From the NCBI GenBank assembly GCA_029255685.2, contig CM055318.2:6143001-6207000 (forward strand): a stretch of 64,000 nt of DNA, given 5' to 3'. The notes under the pieces are model-generated. The model had not been told where the DNA came from, made no database searches, and saw only the letters and a program-made list of their open reading frames with translations. The stretch's first letter is position 1. Each line of letters opens with the position of its first letter. Source of the DNA: Silene conica (lineage: Eukaryota; Streptophyta; Magnoliopsida; Caryophyllales; Caryophyllaceae). The position numbers and the translations under genes were made by a program. Below are positions 1-12,339 of this stretch, one piece after another.

Positions 1-2
1 GT

Positions 3-2107
3 AGGCGTTGCATCCTTGTGGGATTCCCGTTCGGTAAGAAGGGATGGGAGGTTTATGACTTGGAGACAAAACAATTTTTTGTGTCACGAGATGTTGTTTT
101 TGATGAGTCCGTTTTCCCATATCGAGTTACTGATTTGAATAGTAGTCCCGACACCCATGAGCTTTATGGGGATGATGAAGGGGAATTTATTTTGACGGAT
201 GTAAATGTTGAGACACCCTTTGTTGAGACTGCCGAGCAAACTGACACTGGGGCAGTAACTGGGCCTGAATCACCGGCAGTAACTGGGCCAGATACCACTC
301 GTGAGACAGCCGCGACAAAGGGTGATTCGGGGGAGCCATTACCACAGACCGATGATGTTGAGTACGGGAAAGGAAAACGACCCCATATACCTTGGTCCAA
401 ATATAGTACTGATGAGTACGTGACAGTTGGGGCTCGTGTTTTAGATCACCACGACAAGTATAGCCCCTCGAAGATGGATCCCATGCCTACGTCTGATTCA
501 GGTGCGCCGTATTCCTTAACGCATTTTCTTTCTAGTGATAAATTTTCTATCCGCCACCGTTCTTTTATTGCAGCTGTTGATGATAATGTCGAGCCTAGCT
601 CATTCCGACAAGCCGTGCGAGACAGTCGATGGTGTGATGCTATGAACCAAGAGATTGATGCGTTAATTCGCAATGGTACATGGGATGTGGTAGACTTACC
701 AGACGGTAAAACGGCTATTGGTAATAAATGGGTTTACAAAATTAAACTTAAGGCCGATGGTTCAGTGGAGCGATTTAAAGCTCGTCTTGTGGTGCTTGGG
801 AATCGACAAGAAGAAGGGATAGATTTCTTTGAGACCTTTGCTCCTACTGCAAAAATGGTCACCGTACGAACTTTCCTTGCTCTTGCTGCTTCCAAACGAT
901 GGGAATTGCATCAAATGGATGTTCATAATGCTTTTCTTCACGGTGACTTGGAAGAAGAAGTATATATGCGTTTACCACAAGTCTATTCTGTTAATTCTCC
1001 AAGAAAGGTGTGTCGTCTTCGAAAATCCTTATATGGACTACGTCAAGCATCGAGGTGTTGGTTCGACAAGTTGTCTTCGTCACTTTTGGCTTACGGTTTT
1101 ATACAATGTAAGTCCGATTATTCTCTTTTTGCTTATCGTCTGTGTTAGTGTATGTTGACGACCTTGTGGTTGGTGGAAATGATGCGGACTCCATTCGTCG
1201 GGTCAAAGATTATTTAAGCTCCTGTTTTTACATGAAGGACCTCGGTCATTTAAAATACTTTCTTGGTATTGAGGTTGCAAGGGGGGCATCTGTTATTTTC
1301 ATTTCTCAAAGGAAATATGCTCTCGATATTTTAACCGAGACGGGTTTATTGGGAAGCAAGCCCGATTCTATTCCCATGGACCCGAATCATAAGTTGGCCG
1401 AAGCCCATGATGCGTTGTTTGACAATCCCGAGCAATATCGACGTTTGATAGGGCGTCTTATTTATCTCACTAATACTCGTCCGGACTTGGCATATAGTGT
1501 CCATACACTATCTCAATTTATGCAGAATCCCCGAAAATCCCATTGGGACGCAGCAACGAAAGTTGTTCGGTATTTGAAGAATCGTCCTGGCCAAGGGCTT
1601 TTATTCCGTGTCGCTGCCCTACTTGAGTTAACGGTCTTTTGTGACGCCGATTACAACAGTTGCCCAATCACACGCCGTTCGTTAACGGCTTACTGCATAT
1701 TTTTTGGGAATGCACTAGTCTCATGGAAAACAAAGAAGCAGCCAACTATATCTCGTTCTTCCGCTGAATCTGAATATCGTGCTATGACGGTTGCTACATG
1801 TGAACTTAAGTGGTTGCGTGGCATTTTGGATTTCCTTTCTATTCCACACAAACGGCCGGCATCTCTTCATTGTGATAATCAGGCGGCCTTATACATTTCT
1901 CGCAACCCGGTGTTTCATGAGCGTACTAAACACATTGAGATCGATTGTCATTTTGTCCGGGATGCGATTCAATGTGGTCTTATTAATCCCGTATATGTGC
2001 ACACGAGTGATCAAGTGGCTGATTTGTTGACCAAAGCTTTGGGAGCGACGCAGTTTCGACATCTGTTATCCAAGTTGGACGTTGTTGATCCCCACGCTCC
2101 AACTTGA
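3..2107 (+). pseudogene. Ty1/copia pol fragment (integrase end, RT, RNase H), broken
   Basis: The 3' half of a copia-type polyprotein runs in from the left edge. The frame is open from base 3, and the first residues (GFPFGKKGWEVYDL, VSRDVVF) are the integrase C-terminal region of copia elements. A Ser/Thr/Pro-rich linker follows, then the reverse transcriptase (NKWVYKIK, FKARLVV, QMDVHNAFLHGDL, YGLRQASRCW). The frame ends at TAG 1146-1148, just before the catalytic YVDD motif. That motif opens the second frame at about 1142-2107, which goes on through the RT thumb and RNase H (CDADY, SSAESEYRA, HCDNQAA, ADLLTKALG). Spacing suggests that a few codons were lost at about 1140, giving a frameshift. 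The gene is non-functional as it stands. A polypurine tract and an LTR follow directly. The gag half lies outside the window. Confidence 0.93.
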
Positions 2108-2114
2108 GGGGGGG

Positions 2115-2300
2115 TGTTACGATACAATAGTCGAAGCCCAATGTAATGTTTTCGTTTTGTATTCGTTTGGCCCATGTAGTTTAGGGTTGTATTACTAGTT
2201 GCGTATTATCTAGTATATATTGGTGATGTTGTGTATTCTGTAACTTACAAGAAATCAATACAATCACAGAATTAATTCCCATACACTTTAATATTTTACA
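2115..2300 (+). repeat. 3' LTR of the left copia element
   Basis: The purine run gaggggggg (2106-2114) is the expected polypurine tract. It is followed at once by TG (tgttacgata), the standard start of an LTR. The best right end is the CA at 2299-2300 (atattttaca). This gives an LTR of about 186 bp with a TATA-like stretch near 2212-2220. The 5' LTR is outside the window, so the right boundary and the target duplication cannot be verified. Confidence 0.65.
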
Positions 2301-2575
2301 TACATGTGACACGAACACGAACCCGACACGACCCGATCTGTTTGCCAGGTCTAACCCCAATACAATGGATTGCTGATTTGGTTATTAAAATTTATTATAT
2401 CATTATTAAAAATACTTGTCAAATTATAAAATAATTTACGTACTTTTTAAAAATTTGTTACAAAAATAAAGTCAATATTAGCGGAAATCAAGTTGCTCAT
2501 AACTTGAAGAAACTCAAACCGTATATTATTGGTGATAGAATATGGATTGAAGAGGCATGCGCTGAGATCGAAACA
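2301..2575. other. Intergenic, AT-rich, with a short repeat relic
   Basis: No gene is seen. The first 50 bases (gacacgaacacgaacccgac, ending gccaggtcta) look like one end of the hAT-like MITEs with repeated 'cgggtc' found elsewhere in the window. The rest is AT-rich and unremarkable. Confidence 0.4.
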
Positions 2576-4052
2576 TCTTATCTATATAATTATAGAAACA
2601 TTTCAAAAGCCCTGGTTGAGCCACGTCATCAATGCAGATTTTGATTTTTTTTAAATCTCTTAGGTGGGTCCCGCAAATGTGCTTGATGAATTTTCTGAGA
2701 TATAACCGCCCGATATTCTAAATAAATGCCTGATATCGTAGTTTTTGAAATATATACGTAACATTTTTATATAAATTCGTAAACATGAATTTCTACAAAA
2801 AACGGTAAATTTGTCTAACATAAAATTAAATATTATATAATCGAATATATATGTCCCGTCTAAAACGATTAGAGAAAAATTTAAATAATTAGAATAAACA
2901 TTATAATAATTAACAATTTACAGCAATAAAAACCGACCATACAAAATTAAAAAAAAGATTTAAATAACGTAGAAATTAATATACAACCAGGAACAGTGTA
3001 CAGATTATTTGATTTTACGAAAATCAAATTATAAACAAAACCGTTGAAACTAGACCTTAAAATAAAATACAAATTAATTTAAAAAAAACAATAATAATGA
3101 TAAACCTCATGCTCAACAAGTTCCCTTAGCAAAGCACACTATGCATGCATTTATCCATATTATAAACTCCTCCACAATTTTCTGTACTTATCGAAGGATT
3201 GAAAACCAAACCATTCAATATTAGAGAACCCTAATTCATATAACTCAAAATTAACCCCTTAGACAAAAAATCAATTAATAAAAACTATATAAATTAATTT
3301 TAAAAAATGAAATATAAATTAATTTAAAAAAGCATGACTATATGTTCACTGATTATATATTTACAAAAAAACAATATAGTCATGTTGTATATTATATATG
3401 CATATTATATATGTACAAGCCAATTGTTAATAAATATAATTAAATAGTTTTAATAATACAAAAGTTAAAAACAATAATTAAAAAAATACAACGATTACAA
3501 AAAATTAATTGTTCTTTTTTTTCCCAAATATTTAAATTGTAAAAGTCCTCTCAGATCATGGTAAGATAACAAATCATCACCGAGAATTAATTTAGAGCAA
3601 AATGTTTCACCAACTAACTAACAACCGTCATTCCATTTACGGGAAGGTGACAATGATAGGCTACCGGGAACATTCTGCTACGACAAATCCGTTACAATGG
3701 TGATAAACATATATCCAACAAAACAACTAATGTAGTTTATCATGAAATTTTTCAGTTCTTAGAATCAAATTAGTTTGAGAAATATTAATTTTATATTTAT
3801 GTTTTCTTGAAGGATAATGTAATCGTTATTCATTTGCACAACTGTTTTGATTTTATAGTAATATTTAAATTTTTTGCTACTCAATTTAATTTTCTAAATT
3901 TTATTTAAAACATGCATTTTAACCTATTATGAATATAATAGAAATTGAATGCAAAATTTTCACGTATTATTGACACTATTCGGTAATATTAATTATCCAC
4001 CCCATATTTTCTAAAAATATACCTGTGTAATTTTGCACGGGTTTAAAACTAG
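2576..4052 (+). mobile_element. Non-autonomous Helitron, 1477 bp
   Basis: The left end is tcttatctatataat (5' TC), preceded by A. The right end is gcacgggtttaaaactag (3' CTAG), followed by T, with a GC-rich hairpin-forming stretch about 10 bases before the end. Helitrons insert between A and T without a target duplication, and both flanks fit. The same 5' end and the first 130 bp (a 'gccacgtcat' block and a 'ggtgggtccc' block) recur at 41249 and 41527, and the same 3' end recurs at 42158. There is no Rep/helicase ORF. The 3' hairpin (acctgtgtaa..ttgcacgggt) is partly decayed, so this is an old copy. Confidence 0.8.
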
Positions 4053-5235
4053 TTGATATCAATCAATGGATATTGTTACTTTTAATAATACATGAAACTC
4101 TTTATTCTTTTAAGGAACAAAAACATCCATCAAAATTTATTTTTTTCGGTTCATTTTTACCATTATACCATAATATTCTACCACAAAATTCAAAAAAAAA
4201 ATTACATTATTAATTAAAGAAAATTTTATCGAGAAAAAATTGTGCCCACCCTATAGCAAAATTTCGAAGATTATTGTGAAGAAAATAAAGTACAATACGG
4301 AGTATTTCGTATATTTAAGAAACTTAATTAGACTTTAAAAAATAAAATTATATTTACCATTTCAGCCCAAATCATTGACTCATACGCTCATAGCCGACCT
4401 TCTTAAATTTTCCTTTATTTCTTAATAAGACTATTTCCCAATTTGAGTCATGATTCATGAATAATACGAAGTATAGGCATATAGCACATTTTTCAAATAT
4501 CAACAAATAATAATTGCTTCAATTTGCAAAAGTTCCAAACCTCTAAAAAAGAATATTCTCACAAATTGACCTCACCCCATTCCTCAACTTTAGGTGCAGC
4601 CCACCATCCCCAAGTTCACACCTCAACAAACGTTACGTCCCCACCCAACAATTTAATACGGGTGCATTTTCTCTCAACGGTTTAATATTATACCGAAATA
4701 TCAAGTCAATATTTCAGTCACACTTTTTTTGAAATCCTAATAATGATAGTATATAAAATAAAAATTTATACCTAAACTTGATAAAGCTAATCCGACTCAA
4801 ATTACCCAACCTTATAAAACTCTACTAGAGAGGCCTAAACTCGAAAATTGTGTCTCGAACTTGACCAGCTAGTTTCAAAGTGACCCCAATATTTAGAGAG
4901 ACTCGAGTTGACTTGGTAGAACAAAAATGACTCTCTATTGAAAAGACTCAATACATTATTGACCAAAATAACTAGACTCGAAGTGACCAGATCCGATCTA
5001 AATGACCCGTTTGTTGGTCTCGCCTACTGAATGGCAGCATGCGTAAATACCCGAAAACCCGAACCCTAATCCGCAACACTTCTCTCCTCACTCGTCAAAC
5101 CCTCCATATAAAAATCGGCACACAACCACTCACATTTTTCCTCCAAATCAACCCTGAAAGTAGCGTTTTCATCGCATTTTGGACAGAGCTCATTACTCTC
5201 TCCTCAAAGCTTTGAGAATTCCTTCATTTTCAACA
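4053..5235. other. Intergenic region and PHT3 upstream region
   Basis: AT-rich sequence without a recognisable gene or complete transposon. The last 150 bases become CT-rich and hold the TATA box and leader of the phosphate carrier gene. Confidence 0.6.
5106..5114 (+). promoter_or_regulatory. TATA box of the phosphate carrier gene
   Basis: atataaaaa lies about 130 bases before the chosen ATG at 5236. A CT-rich leader follows (tctctcctca upstream, ctctctcctc downstream), typical of plant 5' UTRs. Position and sequence fit a TATA box; the transcription start is inferred at about 5135-5145. Confidence 0.6.
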
Positions 5236-8200
5236 ATGGTGTCCTTCACTGAAAACCCTACCAGATCTCCATCTTCATCTTCTCTACTTCCGTCCTTCCT
5301 TTACTCCTCCAACACTCTTGGAGCTCTTAACAAAAACGTCGTCGTTTCCAACTCCACCAACCCTAGTTTATCCTCTGAAAATGCTAAATTCATGATTCCC
5401 TCGCCGAGTGAGTCGTCGAAGAAGATTGAGTTGTACTCGCCTGAGTTTTATGCTGCTTGTACTTTTGGTGGTATTCTTAGTTGTGGTCTTACTCATATGG
5501 CTGTTACTCCTCTCGATCTTGTCAAATGTAATATGCAGGTATGAATTTTTCTGATTAATTTTAGTTTTGTTTGGTAGATCGAAGTTTTTTAGGGTTAGAT
5601 CTGAAGATTTGGTGTTATTGTTCTCTGATTTGTGCATTTTTTTGATGTAATTAGTTTCGATTTAGGAAAATGCGTGGATTTAGGTTTATATTTATGGATT
5701 TGAGTTCCTGATTTGAATTTGAGATTGTTCATTGATTTTGTATTTATTTAGTTTAATCGGATGTATGAAGAGTTAGCGTATAAACAAAGCTTGTCCTTCC
5801 TCGACTCCGTTGATTTGTTTACGTTTTTCAAACTATATGAGGGAGATTTCGATAAATGTAGACTAGACTGTGCAGTGGAACGGAAGGAGGAAGAATCTGT
5901 AAATCTGATCTTGTATAAAATGCGTGGATTTAGATTTATTAGGTTTTATATGATTGTGGATTTAAGTACTGATTTGTATTTGAGATTGTTGATTGAATTT
6001 GTATTAGTTTGATCGGATATATGAAGAGAGCGTATGAATAAAGGTTGTATTTCCTCGGATTCATTGAGTTGTATACGTTTTCAAAATATGTGAGGGGAAT
6101 TGTCGATGAATGCGGTCTATGCAGTATAATTGAAGGAGGGAAGAAAGAGGAAATGTATGAATTGTTTATGTTTGTATTTGAATCTGATCTGGTATGAAAT
6201 GAAAGAATTTAGATTTATTAGGTTTATAATTATGGATTTGAGTTTGTGATTGAATTTGAGATTTTTGTGATGAATTTATATTAGTTTAAATAGATTCACG
6301 AATCATGATGAGTTAGCTTATTAATGAAATTTTGTTGAAAATGATATGATGTAAATCTGATGGTGATGGTCTGATGATTGAGGACCGTTTAGATTTATGG
6401 TAATTCTTCGAAATTTCGTCATGGAGATTTTAATCTCTTCAACTGGAAAAGGTTCTGTAAGTTTGTGGATGAGGCATGTTTGTGGTTTCTGGATTGGTTT
6501 AGCGCTCTCATAGTTCATCGTGTCTGCCTGCTAAGCATGATGCTGCTGAATTTAAACACGCGTTAATGGTTTCTTTCTTAAACTCGGAATTTAAACATGT
6601 GTTTAGGGTGTCACTCTTAAATTCTTATTGGTTTAACTTCGTGGTCGTATTTTTAGTTGTGGTCTTATTCATATGGCTGTTACTCCTCTTGATCTTGTCA
6701 AATGTAATATGCAGGCATATGAGTTTAATTTTATATTCTGTTACTAATTTGACTTCTCTTGGCTTAGTTTTTCTCAGATCCAAGTTTTTTTTGGTTTAGA
6801 TCTAAAGATTTGCTGTTATTCTTTACTGATTTGTGCATTTTTTGACGTAATTGTTTTTGTGAATCTGAGAGCTAGCCTATTATTAATTTCTCGGATTCGT
6901 TCAGTTGTATGCGCTTTTCAAAATATGTGAGCGAGATGTCGATTAATGTAGACTATGCAGTGGAAAGAAGGAAGGTGGACGTGTATACATGTTTATGTTT
7001 GTGAATCTGAAATTGTATAAAGTGCGTTAATTTTGAATTATTAGGTTTGTAATTGTGGATTTGAGTTTTTTTAATGATTTTGTATTAGTTTAATCAGATT
7101 CATGACGAGCTCGCATGGAAATGAAGCTTTGTTGAAAATAAAAGATTATTGTGAGATTGTGCGTAATATGTTTTTGTATTGTAAACATTGTGGTGATGAT
7201 CTCATGATTGAGTGCTTTTCCACGATGGCTATATTGAGCTCTCCCACTAGAAAAGATTGTATTAGTTTGAGATGTTTGTGGTTTGATGCTCTCAGAGATC
7301 AAACTTGTGTTTATTGTGTTTCTTTTAAATGTGGAATTTGAACATGTGTTTATGTTGCCGTTCTTGAACTGGTATTTGCTTAACAGCACACTTCACTGAA
7401 TGGATTGAAGTTTCTCAACTCTAGATCTAGAAGATTAATCATAGTGGTTTATATTTGATTTGACTTTGATTTGATCTTGTGAGAATGTCTTGTTTTTTGT
7501 TTATTTAGTGGAGCCTGTAATTAAAGTTTGTTTTTCGTTTTATTAAGATATATTTGGGATGCTAATGTTTAATTATTAACAGATTTTATTCTTCGACTTG
7601 AAATTAGTATTTGATCATTGATATTGTGTATACAGATTGACCCAGCCAAGTACAAGAGCATCTCTTCTGGCTTTGGCGTTCTTGCCAAAGAACAAGGACT
7701 TAGAGGCTTCTTCAGGGGCTGGGCACCAACTCTTCTCGGTTACAGTGCCCAAGGTGCCTGCAAATTTGGTTTCTACGAATTCTTCAAGAAGTACTATTCT
7801 GACCTTGCGGGGCCTGAGAATGCTGCCAAGTACAAGACACTCATTTACCTTGCTGGTTCTGCATCAGCTGAGGTGATTGCCGATGTTGCCCTTTGCCCCT
7901 TGGAGGCCGTTAAAGTCAGGGTTCAGACACAGCCTGGCTTTGCTAGAGGCATGAGTGACGGGTTCCCCAAGTTTGTTAGGGCCGATGGATTTGGCGGGTG
8001 AGTTCTCACATTTGTTTATTGGTGTATTTATAGTATTCTATCCAAAGTTGGTTTCATGCTCTTGCTTTTGGTTGGATATAACATTTTTTTGACGAGCTAT
8101 TGTTATTTATTTTTCAGGTTGTACAGGGGATTGGTTCCATTATGGGGTCGCCAGATTCCATGTAAGATCACTGTCTCCTTGTGGTTCTATATATATACTC

Positions 8201-10376
8201 TTCTTTTTTTTAACAAGTTTTCACTTGTTGAAATGCCCCCCCCCTCCCCCCCACTTTCTTCAATCTTCAATATCTACGAACAAGCTCTAAAGTATTTTTC
8301 ACCGAGAGTTTAATTATATTAGTCTTATAATCTTGTTAAAGTTACTATTTTTTCCTTAAAATCAAACGACTACCTCTGAAAAAGGTGGGTTACCTCAGAA
8401 AAAGGAGGATACTTTCTATTAGAAACCAGAGAGTATATGTACAATTATATGTATTCCTACTACCTAGTACAAGAAGCACCCCGTTTTACGTTTGTAGACT
8501 TTTGACGACTATGACTTCTTGTCTAGCAATCCTCTAGGCATGTTTATGCATTTTGTTTTATTATTGCCGTGTTTGCTCAAATGCTCACTGGTCACTAGAT
8601 TCTTCGTGTTTGTCTCATTATGCCTTTCTGAAAGATTAGAATCTTAGTGTTTTTCCTAAGTTATTTGATACAGAGTATAAGGTTTATAAAATGTATGGTA
8701 GTTGTGCTTTATTTGCTTAAGGACCTAGTTTACACTTGCTAAGATGAGTTAGATGCAATCTTTAACGAATTCTTCCGTCTTCCTCTGGGAATCGTTGTTG
8801 CCTTTTGGATTGACTTTTTGTCAAGCATACGCACGCTGAGTAAAAAGTTCAAGACTCACTATCCAACACATGAAACATATCTGAACAGGAAACATAAGCC
8901 ATTGTTCGCAACAAATTAAAGTGGAATGTGTAATCTATTGGTGGGGACAAAGTGATTGCATAGCAGTTACGTCAGTTCCTACTGTTTTGCGCTAGGCTAA
9001 AAAGCATAGTGAGATAACTTCGGATGCCAGTACCTTGCCATCAAGTATTCCCACGTGCTGTTTGATAGTTTAGATATTCACCGAATTAATTTGTTACTTG
9101 TGCAGACACTATGATGAAGTTTGCATCCTTTGAGATGATTGTTGAGCAGCTTTACAAGCACGCTATCCCAACCCCGAAGAGTGAGTGCAGCAAGCCTTTC
9201 CAGCTTGGTGTGAGCTTTGCTGGTGGTTACATTGCTGGTGTTCTATGTGCTGTTGTCTCGCATCCAGCTGACAATCTTGTTTCTTTCCTCAACAATGCCA
9301 AGGGGGCTACTGCTGGTGATGTAAGTTTATTGCACCCCAAGTTACTCCCTCTATCAATTTTTTGGTGTCTTAATGTGATAACGCCATCAAACCTCTTACT
9401 CAATTTTGGCGAGTTTTTATGATCTATACATCTAACACTATAAGGGCGCACCTCGTATTTGAGGTGGCCTATTAACAAGTAGGTGACCTTTGGTTTAATT
9501 GTGGCTTTGACTGATGTGTCTTTAGCATATATGTCCTCTCGGTAAAGATCTTCCACGTTGCTATATAGGGGATAAAGTTCTGAAGCTTTGACCATAATTG
9601 AAAAGTTATAGATGATTTGCAAGTGTAATAATAAGATATTAACTCTTTATATAATAGAAATAACTTTTAATCCGAAAAATGACATGAATACCGAACTTCA
9701 TGGTCAAAGTCTCAAACTACTACATTGGAGATCTCGCAAAAGCAATGTGGAAGAGTTGACCTTTGTTTCACCTCCAAAGTTAGGTGGGATATAAAGTTGG
9801 AACTTGTATTAATCGTTGAGAGATGTCACCATGAAGCTATGTCCAAGCTTTTGCTTATTGAATTAGATGTGATGGTTTAAAAGAACCAAAACTTCGCTTC
9901 TTCAAGCCTTTTATGGGTGTCCAATTCTGAGTTTTGCTCGTCTAATATGTACTCATGATATTGATTGCAGGCTGTGAAGAAGCTCGGTCTATGGGGTCTA
10001 TTCACACGTGGTCTTCCTCTACGTATTGTTATGATTGGTACCCTCACCGGAGCACAATGGGGAATCTATGATGCATTCAAAGTGTTTGTTGGACTGTAAG
10101 TATATTAACAAAATGCATTTAATGTCATTATTCCCATGTCGTCCAATTTTGTAATTTTTTGGTCAATGAATCCTACATTTAGTGATGGTAAAAACTCACC
10201 CTCTAACCGTAAAATTCACATCTTACCAAAACGTGTCAATTGTCATACGACAATCTACTTAAAAGACGGGTTTGTTGCAAACTTGCAATTACTGATTATA
10301 AACGACATTTTTGTTTACCAGCCCAACAACCGGAGGCCCTGCTCCTGTTGCTGCTCTCCCCGAACCCAAGGCATGA
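5236..10376 (+). CDS. PHT3: Mitochondrial phosphate carrier (PHT3/MPT type), 6 exons
   Basis: Imports phosphate into the mitochondrial matrix, with protons or in exchange for hydroxide, for ATP synthesis; it sits in the inner membrane. Exons: 5236-5538, 7636-7997, 8118-8161, 9106-9320, 9971-10095 and 10322-10376. They join in frame to 1104 nt (367 aa plus stop), close to the roughly 375 aa of Arabidopsis PHT3;1. All introns are GT..AG. Residues 1-75 are a Ser-rich presequence. Three mitochondrial-carrier repeats follow, each with its signature: PLDLVK (end of exon 1), PLEAVKVR (exon 2) and HPADNLVS (exon 4). Family motifs include [23 protein letters not shown] and [16 protein letters not shown]. 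The frame is open upstream to 5179, but the first ATG is at 5236. Intron 1 contains a duplicated copy of the end of exon 1 (see 6651-7390). Family assignment is very secure; the paralogue number is not assigned. Confidence 0.97.
5463..7390 (+). repeat. Tandem duplication inside PHT3 intron 1, with a pseudo-exon
   Basis: The end of exon 1 and the intron behind it (from about 5463) are repeated from about 6651 to 7390. The copy of the exon end at 6656-6714 keeps ggtctta..catatggctgttactcct and 'cttgtcaaatgtaatatgcag', but the splice donor has changed from GTATGA to GCATAT. Further matches line up in order: the 'gtttagatct' block at 5590 and 6795, and the 'atttgaacatgtgttta' block at 6588 and 7336. 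Both halves also carry degenerate internal repeats of about 280 bp ('gatgagttagc', 'tatggatttgag'). Confidence 0.8.
8228..8249. repeat. C-rich homopolymer run in PHT3 intron 3
   Basis: An interrupted C tract (about nine C, one T, then C again) in the large third intron. It is a likely site of length variation and sequencing error. No function is suggested. Confidence 0.6.
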
Positions 10377-11130
10377 AGATAAGATGTTGACGAATAGAGA
10401 AGGAGATGGATGATGAGTAGAAGACACAATTTTGGATATTTTGATGTAGTGTTAATAATGAACAGGTCCCAAACTTATTTGCTCACTGAATTAGTGGGAA
10501 TATTTCTTTCGAGTATTACTCTGAAAACCTGTTATTCAACTGCCTTCGGGCACCATGTTTTTGGTAACTCCTTACCAAAAGGATTATTTAATCGCATTGC
10601 AGTCTTTAAAGTTCGTAGGCTGTAGCTACTGGATTTTGTTAACTTTCGAACAATTTGTTGCAAGATATAATGATAATATTGTCGAGTATTTTTGTTTAAT
10701 CTTTTGTAAAACCATTTGTTTCGGTTCATCCAGAACTATTTATCGACAGGGTATTGAGGTTCTATTCGTGGTGGTTTCTACAGGATGTGTACATTTGTTG
10801 ATCCATGTATGCTTGTTTCAGTTTGGTGTGTGATTGCAGGATATATGCAGAGTCCATTGCGTTCTATACAGCGAGAATGTTGGTTTTAGAGGTTGTATCT
10901 TGCGCTGAGGTTTGCATTATTTAATCGCTCGTTGAGCTAATAACGGGTTCTAGAAGACTAGAACTCTCCTACAGACTGTAGTCGATTTTCTCAATCCTAA
11001 AAAACGCTTTGATGAAGAATGTGAAGAAGGGTTAATATTAGCTTCTGTAGTTGCATCTTTCCGAGCTTTAGAAAATGTCGACAGTGTGTAGTTGTTAAAT
11101 GATGAAAGTAAAAAATTGAATAGAAACAAG
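10377..11130. other. PHT3 3' UTR and downstream intergenic sequence
   Basis: The 3' UTR of the phosphate carrier must lie in the first few hundred bases. No clear AATAAA is present, only weak variants. No other gene is seen. Confidence 0.5.
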
Positions 11131-11139
11131 ACCAAATAC

Positions 11140-11331
11140 CTAGGTAGGGCTGTTAATGACACGAGACAGCTCGCGAACAACTGGAGATCAACTCGGTCAA
11201 AGCTCGGCTCATGTGAACTCGAGCTTAACGAGTCAAGCCGAGCAATGGTTGACTCGACTCGAAAAGCTCGCGAGCGGCTCGAACATTTGAGATTACGTAA
11301 GATATTAATCATATTTTATAAAAATATTTTA

Positions 11332-11426
<95 letters not shown>

Positions 11427-11702
11427 AATATCTTGTTGATTTGCTAAATATTTCTACGTATAATACTCGAACCTTGTTATTGAAACTATCGGAAGAAAAA
11501 AATAAAAAGTAAACAATTTTATATAGGCTCGATTTGGCTCGATTTTGGCTCGAGTTCGTGTTAAAGCTCGCAAACTTTGTAACGAGCGCATTTATTTTCA
11601 TGCTCAGGTAAGATCGGGTCGAACTCGAACTTGAGTTTTGATATTCGAGCACAAGGTGAGCAAGGCCGACCTTGGGCTCGGCTCGTCTACTTATTACCCT
11701 AG
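11140..11702. mobile_element. hAT-like MITE with 'gctcga' internal repeats
   Basis: The left end tagggctgttaatgac and the reverse complement of the right end (tagggtaataagtagac) form an imperfect terminal inverted repeat. The interior is rich in gctcg/ctcgag motifs on both sides of a microsatellite, as in other hAT-like plant MITEs. 'cctagg' occurs at both flanks, but I could not fix an exact 8-bp duplication. No transposase is present. Confidence 0.55.
11333..11424. repeat. (TA)46 microsatellite
   Basis: An uninterrupted run of TA dinucleotides of about 92 bases, inside the hAT-like element. The length given here may not be exact in the genome, because such tracts are unstable and hard to assemble. 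Confidence 0.95.
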
Positions 11703-12142
11703 GAAATGGTGGAAGAAGAAATGAGCAAAGGAACAGCTTTTTTAACCAAGATGCTTTTCTCCTCAAAAATCGAGTTTACGGGGGAGGACCATGAGATGCA
11801 AAAAGCAAGCTTGTATTGATGGATTCATGCTGTAATACAATGTGAGCGAGGGCGCACGTCACAAGTTTTTGACGTTTCATAATTGGTTTAAATAATGGTA
11901 AAAAGAAAGGGTGATTGTGAGATGTTAGAAGTGCTTTTTCGTTACGAGCAAGAATAACAGTACAAAAATATAAGTAAAAATGTTACTCCGAGTTGCCGTT
12001 GGTATTGCAGCGGGTCAAAAACCCGCATCAAGACGCAAGTGAATGCAAAGTGACAGATGTGTCAAATTTTCCAAATCATCCTCTCACGAGTCACGACTCA
12101 ATACAGTGGGTGTTACTTGGTAACTAGTTTTAAACGTTGAGG

Positions 12143-12331
12143 CATGGTTTTAAATCTCGGTATCGGTCAAAGTCGCGGTAGCAGTAGCGGTATAACCAGA
12201 CCATAATCGGCCACCGCGGACGGATCACAGTGAATCTCGGTGATTTCTTGGGCGATATCTCGTATCGGTAGAACGAAAATCCGATACAACTCGGCCGAGT
12301 CGTATCGTATCGGCCGAGATTTAAAACCATG
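12143..12331. mobile_element. hAT MITE, 189 bp, perfect 8-bp target duplication
   Basis: The terminal inverted repeat is catggttttaaatctcgg at the left, mirrored by ccgagatttaaaaccatg at the right. It is flanked on both sides by cgttgagg (12135-12142 and 12332-12339), the 8-bp duplication typical of hAT elements. The interior has 'cggtatcgg' repeats. A second, 3'-truncated member of the family starts at 53748. Confidence 0.88.
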
Positions 12332-12339
12332 CGTTGAGG

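Noticed and set aside
5179..5235. Upstream start of the PHT3 frame at 5179
   Set aside because: The codon there is TTG; the first ATG in frame is at 5236 and lies after a normal leader.
5761..7341. Several ORFs of 77-99 codons within PHT3 intron 1
   Set aside because: No family resemblance; they lie in duplicated intron sequence between well-supported exons.
11092..11766. ORFs on both strands with long Tyr-Ile repeats
   Set aside because: They are translations of the (TA)46 microsatellite and the flanking MITE, not genes.
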